From Polycladomyces subterraneus (GTDB lineage Bacteria; Bacillota; Bacilli; Thermoactinomycetales; JIR-001), in NCBI RefSeq assembly GCF_030433435.1, contig NZ_JANRHH010000034.1:1-64000 (forward strand): a stretch of 64,000 nt of DNA, written 5' to 3'. A program made the translations under genes and the position numbers. Positions 36,767 through 45,426 of this stretch are shown here, in pieces. Every line of letters begins with the position of its first letter. Within the stretch, counting starts at the first letter, position 1. Under the pieces are notes generated by a model that did not search any database, had not been told where the DNA came from, and worked only from the letters and a program-made list of their open reading frames with translations.

Positions 36767-37342
36767 TCAATATTCCGCTGATGAACTTTCCGCCGTCTCC
36801 ACCGCGCTTTCCCATTCAAAAGCGGGTGGTGTCGGAGATTCCTCAACGGCTTTCGTCCGCGAAAGATCAGATTGTTGTCTTGAAGCACGTGGAATCCCCG
36901 GTGATTGTGACGGCCAGGCGTGCCAATGAGGCGAGTACATCGGCGGATAATACGTCTGATAATCGGGTGTGTAGGGAAACACTGGCGGATAGAACTCGTA
37001 CGGGGGATAGGGTATGGGCGGTATGCCGGGATGAAAGGGCCTCGGATAACCTGGGGGCTGAACCGGTGTCGGGATGCGCGGGACTATGGGACGACGGGGG
37101 TGAGGGGGGTGAGGGGGAGGATCATTATGGTAGGAAGACTCCTTCTCACCTTGGGTCGATTTTGAGAAGGATGTGTTTTTTACCTTTACCCGACCCGTGG
37201 GTATTTTCACTTTGGTTCCCGGTGTCAATCCGTTTCCGTCGCTCAATTGTGGGTTGAGCTCATTCAATTTGTCGATGGAAACACCGTAACGCGCCGACAG
37301 GTCATTCAGTGTTTCCCCCGATTGCACAATATGAATTTTCAT
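36767..37342 (-). CDS. LysM-domain spore protein, SafA-like
   Basis: 191 residues. One LysM domain at residues 2-46 (KIHIVQSGETLNDLSARYGVS ... TPGTKVKIPTG) is followed by a tail very rich in Pro and Tyr (PYPPYEFYPPVF and similar) and His. This is the layout of SafA, the morphogenetic protein that localises to the cortex-coat boundary of spores. It is paired with a CotS-like gene 13 bases downstream, as expected for a coat operon. The Pro/Tyr tail is low-complexity and will align poorly. Confidence 0.78.
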   Translation of the reverse strand: MKIHIVQSGETLNDLSARYGVSIDKLNELNPQLSDGNGLTPGTKVKIPTGRVKVKNTSFSKSTQGEKESSYHNDPPPHPPHPRRPIVPRIPTPVQPPGYPRPFHPGIPPIPYPPYEFYPPVFPYTPDYQTYYPPMYSPHWHAWPSQSPGIPRASRQQSDLSRTKAVEESPTPPAFEWESAVETAESSSAEY

Positions 37343-37563
37343 CCGTTCTTCCCTCCCAAAAAAACTCCGTTGAAAAAGGAACACGCTCCGACGATCCGGA
37401 AGCGTCCAGTATCACGGTCGAACGTCTACTTACATCATATGCACCCATGGGCGATTTGCTTACTTTAACAAAAATGTTGCCATTTCGTTGGAGCGTATAG
37501 TTGACGAGATCATGCGCAAATCGATATCGTAGGCTTGGAACCCTTTGACAGGAGCGATTCGAG

Positions 37564-38382
37564 ATGAAAATCAAACCGAATCCCGTATGGTTTTTGGTCA
37601 GCATGATCTCCTGTGCAACCTTGCTCCTTTTTGCAGTTGGATTTGTTCTCGGTGTCGAAGAGGTCTTGTCGCCACCGGATGAACCGGCCTTCCCTGCTTC
37701 TGCCGGTAAACAGGAGCCGACGAGCGTTACTGCCGGCAACGGGCTCCTTGTCGGTATGGGTGATTCACTGACCCGGGGAACGGGCGATCTCTCCGGTAAA
37801 GGTTATATCGGTTACGTCCGGGATGCCTTGGAGAAGCAAACTCGGCATCCCATCGGTCTGGTCAATCTGGCGGTCAAAGGTCAGACTTCTACCCAATTGG
37901 CTCAACAAACCGATGAACCCCGTGTTCGTCAACTATTGCGTTCTGCCCGCTGGATCACCTTCACCATCGGTGGAAACGACCTGTTCAGGGAAAGCGGTGG
38001 TCCGGACCGCATCAATACGGTCGCATCGGAACAAGGCCTCCGGCTCTATGAGCGAAATTTGCAGCACATTCTGGACAATATTCGTAAGTACAATCCGAAC
38101 GCTCCCGTTTTCGTGTTCGGTTTGTACAACCCGTTCGGAAACTTGACGGGAAAGACCCAAACTTCCCATCTCATCTTGGAGTGGAACGATACACTGCAAC
38201 GCGTGGCCAATCAGTATCCCCGCGTGGTGGTGGTACCCACGTTCGACCTGTTTCAACTCAATCCCGATCGATACCTGTATACCGACCATTTCCACCCCAA
38301 TTCGGACGGTTATCGCTTGATGGCACAACGATTGATCCAGGTGATGAATCCGTCAAGCGGAGGTGACACTCATGCCCAATGA
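37564..38382 (+). CDS. SGNH/GDSL-family hydrolase (YpmR-like), membrane-anchored
   Basis: 272 residues. An N-terminal hydrophobic segment (VWFLVSMISCATLLLFAVGFVLG) acts as anchor or signal. The SGNH blocks follow: GMGDSLTRG (nucleophile Ser), the Gly block VKGQTS, IGGNDLF (Asn) and TDHFHPN (Asp and His). It would be an extracytoplasmic esterase or lipase. ATG 37564 has AGGAG in front. Its last codons overlap the ABC ATPase gene by 11 bases, so the three genes form a tightly coupled operon. Confidence 0.88.
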   Translation: MKIKPNPVWFLVSMISCATLLLFAVGFVLGVEEVLSPPDEPAFPASAGKQEPTSVTAGNGLLVGMGDSLTRGTGDLSGKGYIGYVRDALEKQTRHPIGLVNLAVKGQTSTQLAQQTDEPRVRQLLRSARWITFTIGGNDLFRESGGPDRINTVASEQGLRLYERNLQHILDNIRKYNPNAPVFVFGLYNPFGNLTGKTQTSHLILEWNDTLQRVANQYPRVVVVPTFDLFQLNPDRYLYTDHFHPNSDGYRLMAQRLIQVMNPSSGGDTHAQ

Positions 38383-39301
38383 ATCTACACCCGTCTTGTC
38401 AGTCGAGGGCCTCACAAAAACAATCGGTTCGCGTACCATCGTGGATCGCATCTCCTTTGAAGTGAATCCAGGCGAAATCTTTGGCTTTCTCGGACCCAAC
38501 GGCGCGGGGAAAACGACCACGATCCGTATGCTGGTCGGGTTGATCCGGCCCACTGCAGGATCGATCCACATCGCCGGACATGATTTGCAAAACGACTTTT
38601 TGCGTGCGATCCGCCATGTGGGTTGCATCGTGGAAAATCCGGAGATGTACCCCTACCTTACCGGGAGAGAAAACTTGGAGATTTTCGCCCGTATGCAGGG
38701 AGACGTCAGCGCGGAGCGAATCGAGGAAGTCGTCCGGTTGGTGGAGCTGGAGCACCGCATCGACGATCGCGTCAACACCTATTCACTCGGTATGCGGCAA
38801 CGTCTCGGCATTGCCCAAGCCTTGCTGGGGCGTCCCTCGTTGCTTATTTTGGATGAACCGACCAACGGACTGGACCCCGCCGGAATCCGGGAGCTGCGGG
38901 CATTTGTCCGGCAATTGGCCAAAACGGAAGGCATCAGCGTGTTCATCTCCAGCCACATTCTGCACGAGGTGCAATTGATGTGCGATCGGGTCGCCATCAT
39001 CCACCAGGGCCGCTTAGTCAAAACCGGTACCGTCCAGCAATTGTTGGATGGATATCCCCGTGTGGAGTGGCACCTGCGATCCGTTCCGAAAGGCGAACAA
39101 GTACTAAGCTCCCTACCCGATGTCGTAATCCTGGACACATCGGAAGACGGTAGCGTGTTGACACAGATGCCAGAAGAGCGAATTGCTCAAGCCAACCGTG
39201 CCTTGTTGGAAGCGGGAGTGGACGTGGTCGGCATTGAGCAGAAACGACCCACATTGGAAGACCTATTCCTGGAGACGACGGAGGGGAGCCACATTGCGTA
39301 A
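38372..39301 (+). CDS. ABC transporter ATP-binding protein
   Basis: 309 residues. Walker A GPNGAGKTT, signature-like YSLGMRQRLGIAQALLG, Walker B LLILDEPTNGLDP and the switch His in SSHILHEVQLM are intact. The C-terminal 80 residues form the regulatory tail of the drug/bacitracin-export-type ATPases (CcmA/YdbJ-like). Start ATG 38372 follows GGAGGTG; the in-frame codon nine bases earlier is part of that site. It works with the permease encoded immediately after. Confidence 0.92.
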   Translation: MPNESTPVLSVEGLTKTIGSRTIVDRISFEVNPGEIFGFLGPNGAGKTTTIRMLVGLIRPTAGSIHIAGHDLQNDFLRAIRHVGCIVENPEMYPYLTGRENLEIFARMQGDVSAERIEEVVRLVELEHRIDDRVNTYSLGMRQRLGIAQALLGRPSLLILDEPTNGLDPAGIRELRAFVRQLAKTEGISVFISSHILHEVQLMCDRVAIIHQGRLVKTGTVQQLLDGYPRVEWHLRSVPKGEQVLSSLPDVVILDTSEDGSVLTQMPEERIAQANRALLEAGVDVVGIEQKRPTLEDLFLETTEGSHIA

Positions 39302-40286
39302 TTTCGCGGGTTTGGTATACAACGAACTGCTGAAAATATTGCGCAAACGGCGAATCCTGGTCGTCCTGCTGATCTTGGCCGTACTGATTCCGGTTTTTAC
39401 CTACGCTCAGTACCGCACCGTGCAAAATACAGTGAAACAGTTGGGCACCTCCGATTGGCGTGCCGTCGTGCAACAGCAAATCATCGACATGCAAAACCGC
39501 TTGTCTTCCAGCCGCGTGCCGGAGGAGTGGAAAAATTGGATTCGTCTCAACATACAGCAACAACAATATTACCTGGATCACAACATCAACCCGACCAGCC
39601 CCGGAGCACCCACATTCGTTCGAAAATTTGCGGAAGAATCGTTATCCCTGTTTCTCCCTCTGCTGGTGGTGGTGATCGCATCGGACATGGTTTCGTCCGA
39701 GTACGGGGCAGGCACCATCAAATTGCTCCTGACCCGACCGGTTCGCCGCAGTCGTGTGTTGTGGAGCAAGTTCGTCGCCCTGCAGTTGGCCGTGGCGCTG
39801 ATGTTGCTGTTGAGTGCCATTTTGTCTTATGTGATCTCCGGCGTGTTATTCGGATACTCCGGATGGACGATGCCTGTGTTGACCGGGTTTCAGGAGCGAG
39901 GTGGAGAACTGATCTCCGCTCATGTCCATCTGGTGCCGCAATGGCGATATATTCTGATGAGCTATGGACTGGCATGGTTCGCCTGTGCCGCCGTGGCTAC
40001 CATCTCGCTGATGGTGTCAGTATTGGTGCGCAGCACGGCCGCCAGTATGGGCATCATGATGGCTGCCCTGATTTCGGGTACCCTGCTTTCCCAGCTGGCC
40101 CCTTCCTGGTCTGCGCTCAAATATCTCGCTTTCACCAATCTTGAGCTGACCAATTTTCTTTCCGGCTCACCGACGATGGTGGAAGGGTTGACGCTTCCCT
40201 TCTCTATCGTCGTGCTGTCCGTCTGGTCCCTGGTCAGTCTCATCGTCGCATTTGCTGTTTTCACCCGACGCGATGTGTTGGCATGA
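39294..40286 (+). CDS. ABC-2 type transporter permease
   Basis: 330 residues. One N-terminal membrane helix (RRILVVLLILAVLIPVFTYAQY), a roughly 110-residue extracytoplasmic domain with many Gln, then five more helices including SDMVSSEYGAGTIKLLLTRPVRRSRVLWSKF, the usual ABC-2 coupling region. TTG 39294 is the start: it lies behind GGAGGGGAG and overlaps the ATPase stop. A longer upstream frame reads antiframe through the ATPase gene. The cargo is unknown; export of a lipid-like or antimicrobial compound fits the family. Confidence 0.87.
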   Translation: MRNFAGLVYNELLKILRKRRILVVLLILAVLIPVFTYAQYRTVQNTVKQLGTSDWRAVVQQQIIDMQNRLSSSRVPEEWKNWIRLNIQQQQYYLDHNINPTSPGAPTFVRKFAEESLSLFLPLLVVVIASDMVSSEYGAGTIKLLLTRPVRRSRVLWSKFVALQLAVALMLLLSAILSYVISGVLFGYSGWTMPVLTGFQERGGELISAHVHLVPQWRYILMSYGLAWFACAAVATISLMVSVLVRSTAASMGIMMAALISGTLLSQLAPSWSALKYLAFTNLELTNFLSGSPTMVEGLTLPFSIVVLSVWSLVSLIVAFAVFTRRDVLA

Positions 40287-40291
40287 ACAAC

Positions 40292-40346
40292 AAACGGGAA
40301 CCGCATCCTTCCCGATCCGAAGGCCACCGGGTGCGTGTTCCCGTTT
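40292..40346. terminator. Hairpin between convergent genes
   Basis: AAACGGGAAC (from 40292) pairs with GTTCCCGTTT (to 40346), and inside it CGCATCC pairs with GGGTGCG. It ends the SGNH-ABC operon on the plus strand and the second deacetylase on the minus strand. Confidence 0.75.
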
Positions 40347-40347
40347 A

Positions 40348-41211
40348 TTATCGATATGCCGGCAAATCGAGCAGTTCGGATACCTTGACAAAACGGTATC
40401 CCTCGCGGCGCAGTCGCTGGATGATCCTCGGCAGAGCCTGGACCGTGTTTTGCAAATTGCCCCCTCTTCCCGTGGCCGAATGCATCAAAATGATCGATCC
40501 GGGGCGAATGTGCGACAACACATTGGTCGCGAGGACCGTCCCCGGAATGCCTGACCAGTCGAGACTGTCCACGTTCCACAAAATGATTTTGTACCCTTCC
40601 CCCACTGCCTCCCGGATCACGGTTTCACTCAAAGCACCGTACGGCGGTCGGAAAAAACGGGGCCGCACGTTCCCAACCCGATTCATCTCGTCACTCGCTC
40701 TACGCAGTTCCCTTCGGACTTGCCCCGCCGATTGCCGCGACATCTTGGGGTGACTCCATGAGTGATTGCCCACTTCGTGCCCTTCCCGCAACATGCGTTG
40801 AAACACTCGCGGATAACGTTGAACCCGTCTGCCGACGACGAAAAAGGTACCTTTGACACTAGTTCGACGCAAGACATTCAGAATCCGCGGAGTGAATACC
40901 ACATCCGGTCCGTCGTCAAACGTCAGGGCCACTTCCCGTATGTTCATTGGCCCGCGCAAAAAAATATCCCGGGGATAAAGTGAGGCCCAATCAATCGTCC
41001 GTGAATAGGGTGGACGTTGTCCGGGCCGCTCCGGCCCACCGGATAGCGGGGGCAACTGACTGATTTCCACCGGCACGGTGGGAATGGGTGGCGGAGCGGA
41101 GAACGGAGTGAGCATATAGGGGAAATCCATTTCCGGCCTGGGAACCGGAGAAACTACAGATGGCCATGCGGATGTCATCCAAGGATAATAAGGATTGTCA
41201 TGACCGAACAA
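40348..41211 (-). CDS. Polysaccharide deacetylase (CE4), second copy
   Basis: 287 residues from TTG 41211, chosen because GGGGGGATG lies in front; the long upstream frame has no ribosome site. About 95 residues rich in Pro precede the NodB domain. Motifs are complete: TFDDGPDVV, GNHSWSHPKM, RPPYGALSE, WNVDSLDW and ILMHSATG. There is no signal peptide or lipobox with this start, unlike the copy at 31.5 kb, so export is uncertain; the protein may act in the forespore or mother cell. The last 25 residues closely match the other copy. Confidence 0.85.
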   Translation of the reverse strand: MFGHDNPYYPWMTSAWPSVVSPVPRPEMDFPYMLTPFSAPPPIPTVPVEISQLPPLSGGPERPGQRPPYSRTIDWASLYPRDIFLRGPMNIREVALTFDDGPDVVFTPRILNVLRRTSVKGTFFVVGRRVQRYPRVFQRMLREGHEVGNHSWSHPKMSRQSAGQVRRELRRASDEMNRVGNVRPRFFRPPYGALSETVIREAVGEGYKIILWNVDSLDWSGIPGTVLATNVLSHIRPGSIILMHSATGRGGNLQNTVQALPRIIQRLRREGYRFVKVSELLDLPAYR

Positions 41212-41360
41212 GCCACATCCCCCCGATAATTTGACACGCTTTATCTTATGGGCGGATGGGCGAATCGGTGACAGATCCACTGGAGCGATAATCCCATTAT
41301 TGTCAATCTCCCGTTTGGTTTCATACGCTGTAAAATCACAAAACAAGGAACGGAGGACCC

Positions 41361-42107
41361 ATGATCACGATTAAAACAGCGGAACAATTGGAAAACATGC
41401 GGAAAGCGGGACATTTGCTCGCGTTGTGTCACAAGCAAATCGCCCATCGTATCCGGCCGGGCGTCACAACACGGGAGATCGATTCGTTTGCAGAGCAGTT
41501 TTTGGAAAAACATGGTGCCAAACCGGAACAAAAGGGGTACATGGGATACCCGTACGCCACATGCGCATCCGTCAATGACGTGATTTGCCACGGACTTCCC
41601 AATAACGAGCCGCTGAAAAACGGTGACATCGTCACGATCGACATGGTGGTCAACTTAAACGGTTGGCTGGCCGATTCTGCCTGGTCCTATCCCGTGGGGA
41701 CCGTTTCCCCACGCGTACGCCAATTGCTGCAGACCACACTCCGAGCGCTGGAAGCAGGTATCCGCCAAGCAGTGGTTGGAAATCGGATCGGTGACATCGG
41801 TCACGCCATCCAATCCTTGGCAGAAAAAGAGGGCTTTTCGGTGGTTCGACAATTTGTGGGTCACGGGATCGGGCAACGGATCCATGAAGAACCTGTCGTA
41901 CCCCACTTCGGTCGCCCCGGCACCGGCCAGCGTTTGCAAGAAGGCATGGTCATCACCATCGAGCCCATGATCAATATGGGCGATTGGAAAGCCAAAATTG
42001 ATACCGACGGCTGGACCGCTCGAACAGTGGATGGGCAATGGTCCGCCCAATATGAACACACTGTCGCCATCACATCGAACGGACCACAAATATTGACCAA
42101 GTTGTAG
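41361..42107 (+). CDS. map: Methionine aminopeptidase, type I
   Basis: 248 residues, single-domain form. It removes the initiator Met from nascent proteins. The metal ligands are all in place: Asp in TIDMVVNL and LADSAW, His in FVGHGIGQRIHE, Glu in VITIEPMI and in QYEHTVAIT. CHGLPNN holds the substrate-binding His. ATG 41361 has GGAGGA in front. It is a stand-alone copy, away from the ribosomal operon where Bacillales usually also carry map. Confidence 0.93.
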   Translation: MITIKTAEQLENMRKAGHLLALCHKQIAHRIRPGVTTREIDSFAEQFLEKHGAKPEQKGYMGYPYATCASVNDVICHGLPNNEPLKNGDIVTIDMVVNLNGWLADSAWSYPVGTVSPRVRQLLQTTLRALEAGIRQAVVGNRIGDIGHAIQSLAEKEGFSVVRQFVGHGIGQRIHEEPVVPHFGRPGTGQRLQEGMVITIEPMINMGDWKAKIDTDGWTARTVDGQWSAQYEHTVAITSNGPQILTKL

Positions 42108-42113
42108 CAGCGG

Positions 42114-42830
42114 TCACCGGTTTTCCACTCGAAGCGGACCAATCCGCATCGGCTGAAAGGACAGCGCCTGGTTCGGTTCCGCTTTGGCATCAATCAATTG
42201 ATATTGAGGACGGATCGCCCGTTTTTGCAGGTTAATCGGTGCTACGATCAGCGCATCTTTATAAGTATCCACCACAACAACGGGTTGTGGTTTTTTCGCC
42301 ACCAAATACCACTGTTGATTTTCAGCTACCAATTCACCACTGATCCGTGCAGTGATCACCACCAACACGACAAGCACCAGTGCACTCGCCAGCAATCTCC
42401 TTCTGTGCAGACACTCGAAAAGCACCCCGATTGCCACGACGTTGAATATGCAAAGCCCCCACCATTTGTAGGGGTGTTTCCAGTAAAAAAATCCCATCTT
42501 GATACTCGTTACAAACCACAACGACAACGGGATCAACAGGGGGAACACAAACCGACCGTACTGATGAATCCATGGAACTTGCAAGGACAAAATACCCAGC
42601 AGGCAGATCAACACGATAATACTGACGGATAAGATCAAAGTATTGACGCTGATGTCCGCATACATGGACGGCAGATGGAAATACGCCTTGTACCCGACCT
42701 CCGACAGGTACGCGGAAAAGTATCCTAAACCGGTAATTACTCCCAACAACAGTCCTTCCGGCAGAGAAACCCGCAGCGGGCTCACTCGTTCTTTAAACTC
42801 ATACAGCCATGTTTCCTTTTTCGCTTCCAC
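42114..42830 (-). CDS. Unknown integral membrane protein
   Basis: 238 residues with about six hydrophobic segments between residues 25 and 155. A C-terminal soluble stretch follows (SGELVAENQQWYLVAKKPQPVVVVDTYKDALIVAPINL...) that looks like an extracytoplasmic beta-rich domain. I recognise no family. The start is a GTG at 42830 with only a weak AGAAG upstream. It is convergent with map (7 bases apart) and divergent from the oxidase-subunit gene, so it is its own unit. Confidence 0.6.
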   Translation of the reverse strand: MEAKKETWLYEFKERVSPLRVSLPEGLLLGVITGLGYFSAYLSEVGYKAYFHLPSMYADISVNTLILSVSIIVLICLLGILSLQVPWIHQYGRFVFPLLIPLSLWFVTSIKMGFFYWKHPYKWWGLCIFNVVAIGVLFECLHRRRLLASALVLVVLVVITARISGELVAENQQWYLVAKKPQPVVVVDTYKDALIVAPINLQKRAIRPQYQLIDAKAEPNQALSFQPMRIGPLRVENR

Positions 42831-42896
42831 GTCGGTATCGCACTTCTTCTATTGCGCCATACTGTAAAAAAACGTCTTAGACGCAAGGTGAACAAA

Positions 42897-43184
42897 ATGA
42901 TGAAATCAACTAACACTAACCACACCGAAATGCGCACCATGCTGCTGTCCTTTGTGGCCATGATGGTGCTGAGTGCTGTCGCGTTTGCTCTCGTTTGGCT
43001 ACGGATGCCGCCCAATATGGTCGTCCCGGTGCTCTTCGTTTTGGCATTTGTCCAAGTGATTTTGCAACTGTATTCCTTCATGCATCTCAAGGAAAAGAAA
43101 AACAATGCTTTTCCCATACTGTTCATCAGTAGCGGCATCTTTTTCGGTTTGGTCTTCGCTTGGTACATGTGGTATACGAAATGA
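42897..43184 (+). CDS. Cytochrome oxidase subunit IV-like protein, orphan
   Basis: 95 residues, three membrane segments, with LLSFVAMMVLSAVAFALVW, VILQLYSFMHLKEKKN and FGLVFAWYMWYTK. The arrangement matches the COX4/CtaF family of small heme-copper oxidase subunits. It is not next to any other oxidase gene; the qox cluster with its own QoxD lies 13 kb away. It may serve a second oxidase (for example caa3) encoded elsewhere. ATG 42897 has AAGGTG upstream; the next ATG is also possible. Confidence 0.72.
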   Translation: MMKSTNTNHTEMRTMLLSFVAMMVLSAVAFALVWLRMPPNMVVPVLFVLAFVQVILQLYSFMHLKEKKNNAFPILFISSGIFFGLVFAWYMWYTK

Positions 43185-43536
43185 TCACGAAGCTTCTGGA
43201 TAGCTTGGGTGATCCTTTTCTGCTCTTTCCTGTTTCGCTACTACGCTAGCGACGAACGTAAGCCGAGGTGGCGTTCGGTCTGATCACGGCTCAATGGACC
43301 TGGACCTTTTGACCCATATAGGCCCGCATCACTTTCCCACTCCCTCCATCTGCGCTCTGGATACAGATAAGGCAGCTTGAAACAAGGGCGCAGGATGGAC
43401 CAAGCTTCGTTCAGGAAAAAATCACCTGCGATTCCATTCCTGCCGGAACGATGCCTCAGTCGGGCTTCGGAACTCGCTCCACCCGGAATTTCCAGATAGG
43501 CACTGGGACGATCCCCTCTCTTGGCACATCGGCTAA
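43185..43536. other. Stretch without a recognisable gene
   Basis: Open frames on the minus strand here (for example across 43241-43579) have no ribosome site and no family character. Several short frames give pieces that look coding (EGIVPVPIWKFRVERVPKPD; VMRAYMGQKVQVH) in different registers, which suggests an old gene decayed by frameshifts. Confidence 0.3.
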
Positions 43537-43836
43537 TCATGCCGGTTGTTGGGGATTGATAGCCTGCAATTCGCGCCACTTTCGATCCAGCAGCGTTTTC
43601 GCTTCCCGGACCGCCCGGCTTTTCCAGTGCTCATGCTTTTTCAATACCCACCCGACAACGGGACGGTCTCCCATCCAGATCCGTTCTTCCATGTAAATCT
43701 CCCAATGAAAACAGCCGCTTTTTTTCACTTTGGCACGTAACGTGGCACCCGATGAATCTGCTAATTCCAAATAGACCCAGTTCCCCAAAGCGCCCCTGAT
43801 CTCTACAGTGGTGATTCGGCAGTCGTTGTTGTGCAT
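43537..43836 (-). CDS. Hypothetical protein, 99 residues
   Basis: No family recognised. The sequence is soluble with a likely beta-rich first half (TTVEIRGALGNWVYLELADSS, ATLRAKVKKSGCFHWEIYMEE) and a basic helical second half (WVLKKHEHWKSRAVREAKTLLDRKWRELQ). AAGGGGAG lies 12 bases before ATG 43836, somewhat far. It stands between a decayed stretch and an insertion-sequence-like remnant, so it may itself be a remnant, but codon use is ordinary. Confidence 0.45.
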   Translation of the reverse strand: MHNNDCRITTVEIRGALGNWVYLELADSSGATLRAKVKKSGCFHWEIYMEERIWMGDRPVVGWVLKKHEHWKSRAVREAKTLLDRKWRELQAINPQQPA

Positions 43837-44032
43837 GGATGTGATGTTCTCCCCTTCATCAGATCACGATGCGTTTCTCTTTTTGTTTTAACGCATGATA
43901 TAACCGGGTGCAACCGGTCTTTTCCCGTCCCGCTGGTTGAACATGACACCACACAATGATCGGCAAACAATTTTCACTACAATTTTCTAGCAATAAGTTA
44001 TAAAGATCGAACGGGAAACCCAGGCCTTCAGG

Positions 44033-44180
44033 GATGCGAGCGAAAACCCGTGAAACTACATCCACCCCGGGCTTGGACGAAGCCGTGGGTGGATGTGGGT
44101 TGCCACGCCAGATGAAGCGAGAAACCCCACGGCGACCAATGGGAGTGACTCTGGTGCTTCAGCCGTGGGGGCAAGTCACA
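44033..44180 (+). mobile_element. IS200/IS605 (TnpB-type) right-end remnant
   Basis: Two strong nested hairpins: ACATCCACCC (44058-44067) with GGGTGGATGT (44087-44096), and CCCCACGGC (44125-44133) with GCCGTGGGG (44162-44170). Between them is GATGAAGCGAGAAACCCC. That stretch and the final hairpin are the usual 3' end of tnpB genes, where the guide (omega) RNA overlaps the right end. No TnpA or TnpB coding sequence remains upstream on the plus strand, so this is at most a remnant. The rest of 43837-44256 holds nothing else I can name. Confidence 0.4.
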
Positions 44181-44249
44181 ATCGCAATGGGATTGGATAC
44201 ACGCATGGTGGATTTAGCCCGGACCATTTAGACCGGGTATTTTATTCAG

Positions 44250-44283
44250 ACAAAAAAGCAAGGGCATAATGCATCCCTTGCTT
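44250..44283 (-). terminator. Terminator of ilvE
   Basis: AAGCAAGGG (44256-44264) and CCCTTGCTT (44275-44283) pair, and the minus strand continues with TTTTTTG. It lies about 24 bases after the ilvE stop. Confidence 0.88.
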
Positions 44284-44306
44284 CTGATGATCCCTTTAAA
44301 CTTTTG

Positions 44307-45215
44307 TCATCCGGCGTGTACGCTGACGGTGGATTCGGGGTATACCTTCACACCGTCCACCCGAACCAATCTACGGAACTCTTCCAGCAGTTGGCGCGTG
44401 ATGGGGCCCGGTTTACCGTCGCCGATCTCCCGACCGTCTACGTTGACGACCGCGATCACTTCGGCGGCGGTTCCGGTCAAAAACGCCTCGTCCGCTACAT
44501 AGACGTCGTGCCGCGTAAACGGCTCTTCTTTGACCTGGTATTGCAGTTGATGTGCCAGGTCGATAATGGCTTGGCGGGTGATGCCTTCCAGCGCTCCCAA
44601 ATACCCCGGCGGGGTGTACAGCACACCGCGTTTGACGATGAAGATGTTGTCACCCGAACCTTCCGCCACATATCCGTCGGAATTCAACATCAGGGCTTCA
44701 CCCACACCCGCGCGGTTCGCTTCGATTTTCACCAAGATATTGTTGAGGTAGTTGAGCGATTTGATCTTCGGATTCAAGGCGTCCGGCACGTTCCGACGGG
44801 TCGGAACAGTTACAATATGCAGACCCTTTTCATAGGTCTCCTGCGGGAACAGACTGACTTGATCGGCAATGATGATCACCTCGGGCCGGGCACATTTTTC
44901 CGGATCCAAACACAATCCCCCCACGCCGCGCGAGACGATCAGCCGGATGTAGGCATCACGCAATTGGTTTTTCCGCACCGTTTCCACCACGGCTTGTTCC
45001 ATTTCTTCCAACGTGTAAGGAATGTGGAGCAGGATGGACTTGGCCGATTCATACAGCCGCACGAGATGCTCCCTCAACCGGAACACGTTGCCGTCATATA
45101 CGCGAATGCCCTCAAACACGCCGTCCCCGTATAGAAAGCCGTGGTCGAACACGGATACTTTGGCATCTTCTTTTCTAACATACTCCCCATTCATGTAAAC
45201 CCATCGTTCTGTCAC
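44307..45215 (-). CDS. ilvE: Branched-chain amino acid aminotransferase (class IV PLP)
   Basis: 302 residues. It transfers the amino group in the last step of Leu, Ile and Val synthesis. FDHGFLYGDGVFEGIRVY near the N-terminus, the PLP lysine in IKSLNYLNN (Lys152), EGSGDNIFIV and FLTGTAAEV match IlvE. D-amino-acid aminotransferase is the nearest alternative, but the length and N-terminal motif favour IlvE. GTG 45215 is preceded by TTGGAGGTG. It forms a single-gene unit with its own promoter and a ykkC-family riboswitch, so it appears directly controlled by that RNA. Confidence 0.9.
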   Translation of the reverse strand: MTERWVYMNGEYVRKEDAKVSVFDHGFLYGDGVFEGIRVYDGNVFRLREHLVRLYESAKSILLHIPYTLEEMEQAVVETVRKNQLRDAYIRLIVSRGVGGLCLDPEKCARPEVIIIADQVSLFPQETYEKGLHIVTVPTRRNVPDALNPKIKSLNYLNNILVKIEANRAGVGEALMLNSDGYVAEGSGDNIFIVKRGVLYTPPGYLGALEGITRQAIIDLAHQLQYQVKEEPFTRHDVYVADEAFLTGTAAEVIAVVNVDGREIGDGKPGPITRQLLEEFRRLVRVDGVKVYPESTVSVHAG

Positions 45216-45240
45216 TCCAAGACACCTCCAAGAATGGTAA

Positions 45241-45400
45241 AAATAAAAAAGCCTTTTCCGTGCAGGTCAAACGAAACGTCAGAACCTGCCGCTCGAGGCT
45301 TTTATCCCCACGGTGTACACCGGTATCCGGTGTTGATACCGCTCGGTCGCAGACCTTCACCGGTTCGGCGAAGCGGAACCCTAGGTATCCTCCTGACTAA
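45241..45400 (-). ncRNA. ykkC-family riboswitch, probably ppGpp class
   Basis: The minus-strand leader of ilvE contains the conserved core CCTAGGGTTCCG (near 45383-45372), GGTCTGCGACCGAGCGG (near 45355-45339) and GGGGATAAAAGCC (near 45309-45297), the hallmarks of ykkC RNAs. The last element overlaps a terminator: AAAGCC and GCAGGT can instead pair with ACCTGC and GGCTTT, followed by TTTTTATTTTT (to 45236). Ligand binding should therefore prevent termination (an ON switch). Among ykkC classes (guanidine, ppGpp, PRPP), the ppGpp class is the one known before branched-chain amino acid genes, which fits ilvE. Confidence 0.8.
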
Positions 45401-45426
45401 AACAATGATTTCGAATATTGAGGATT

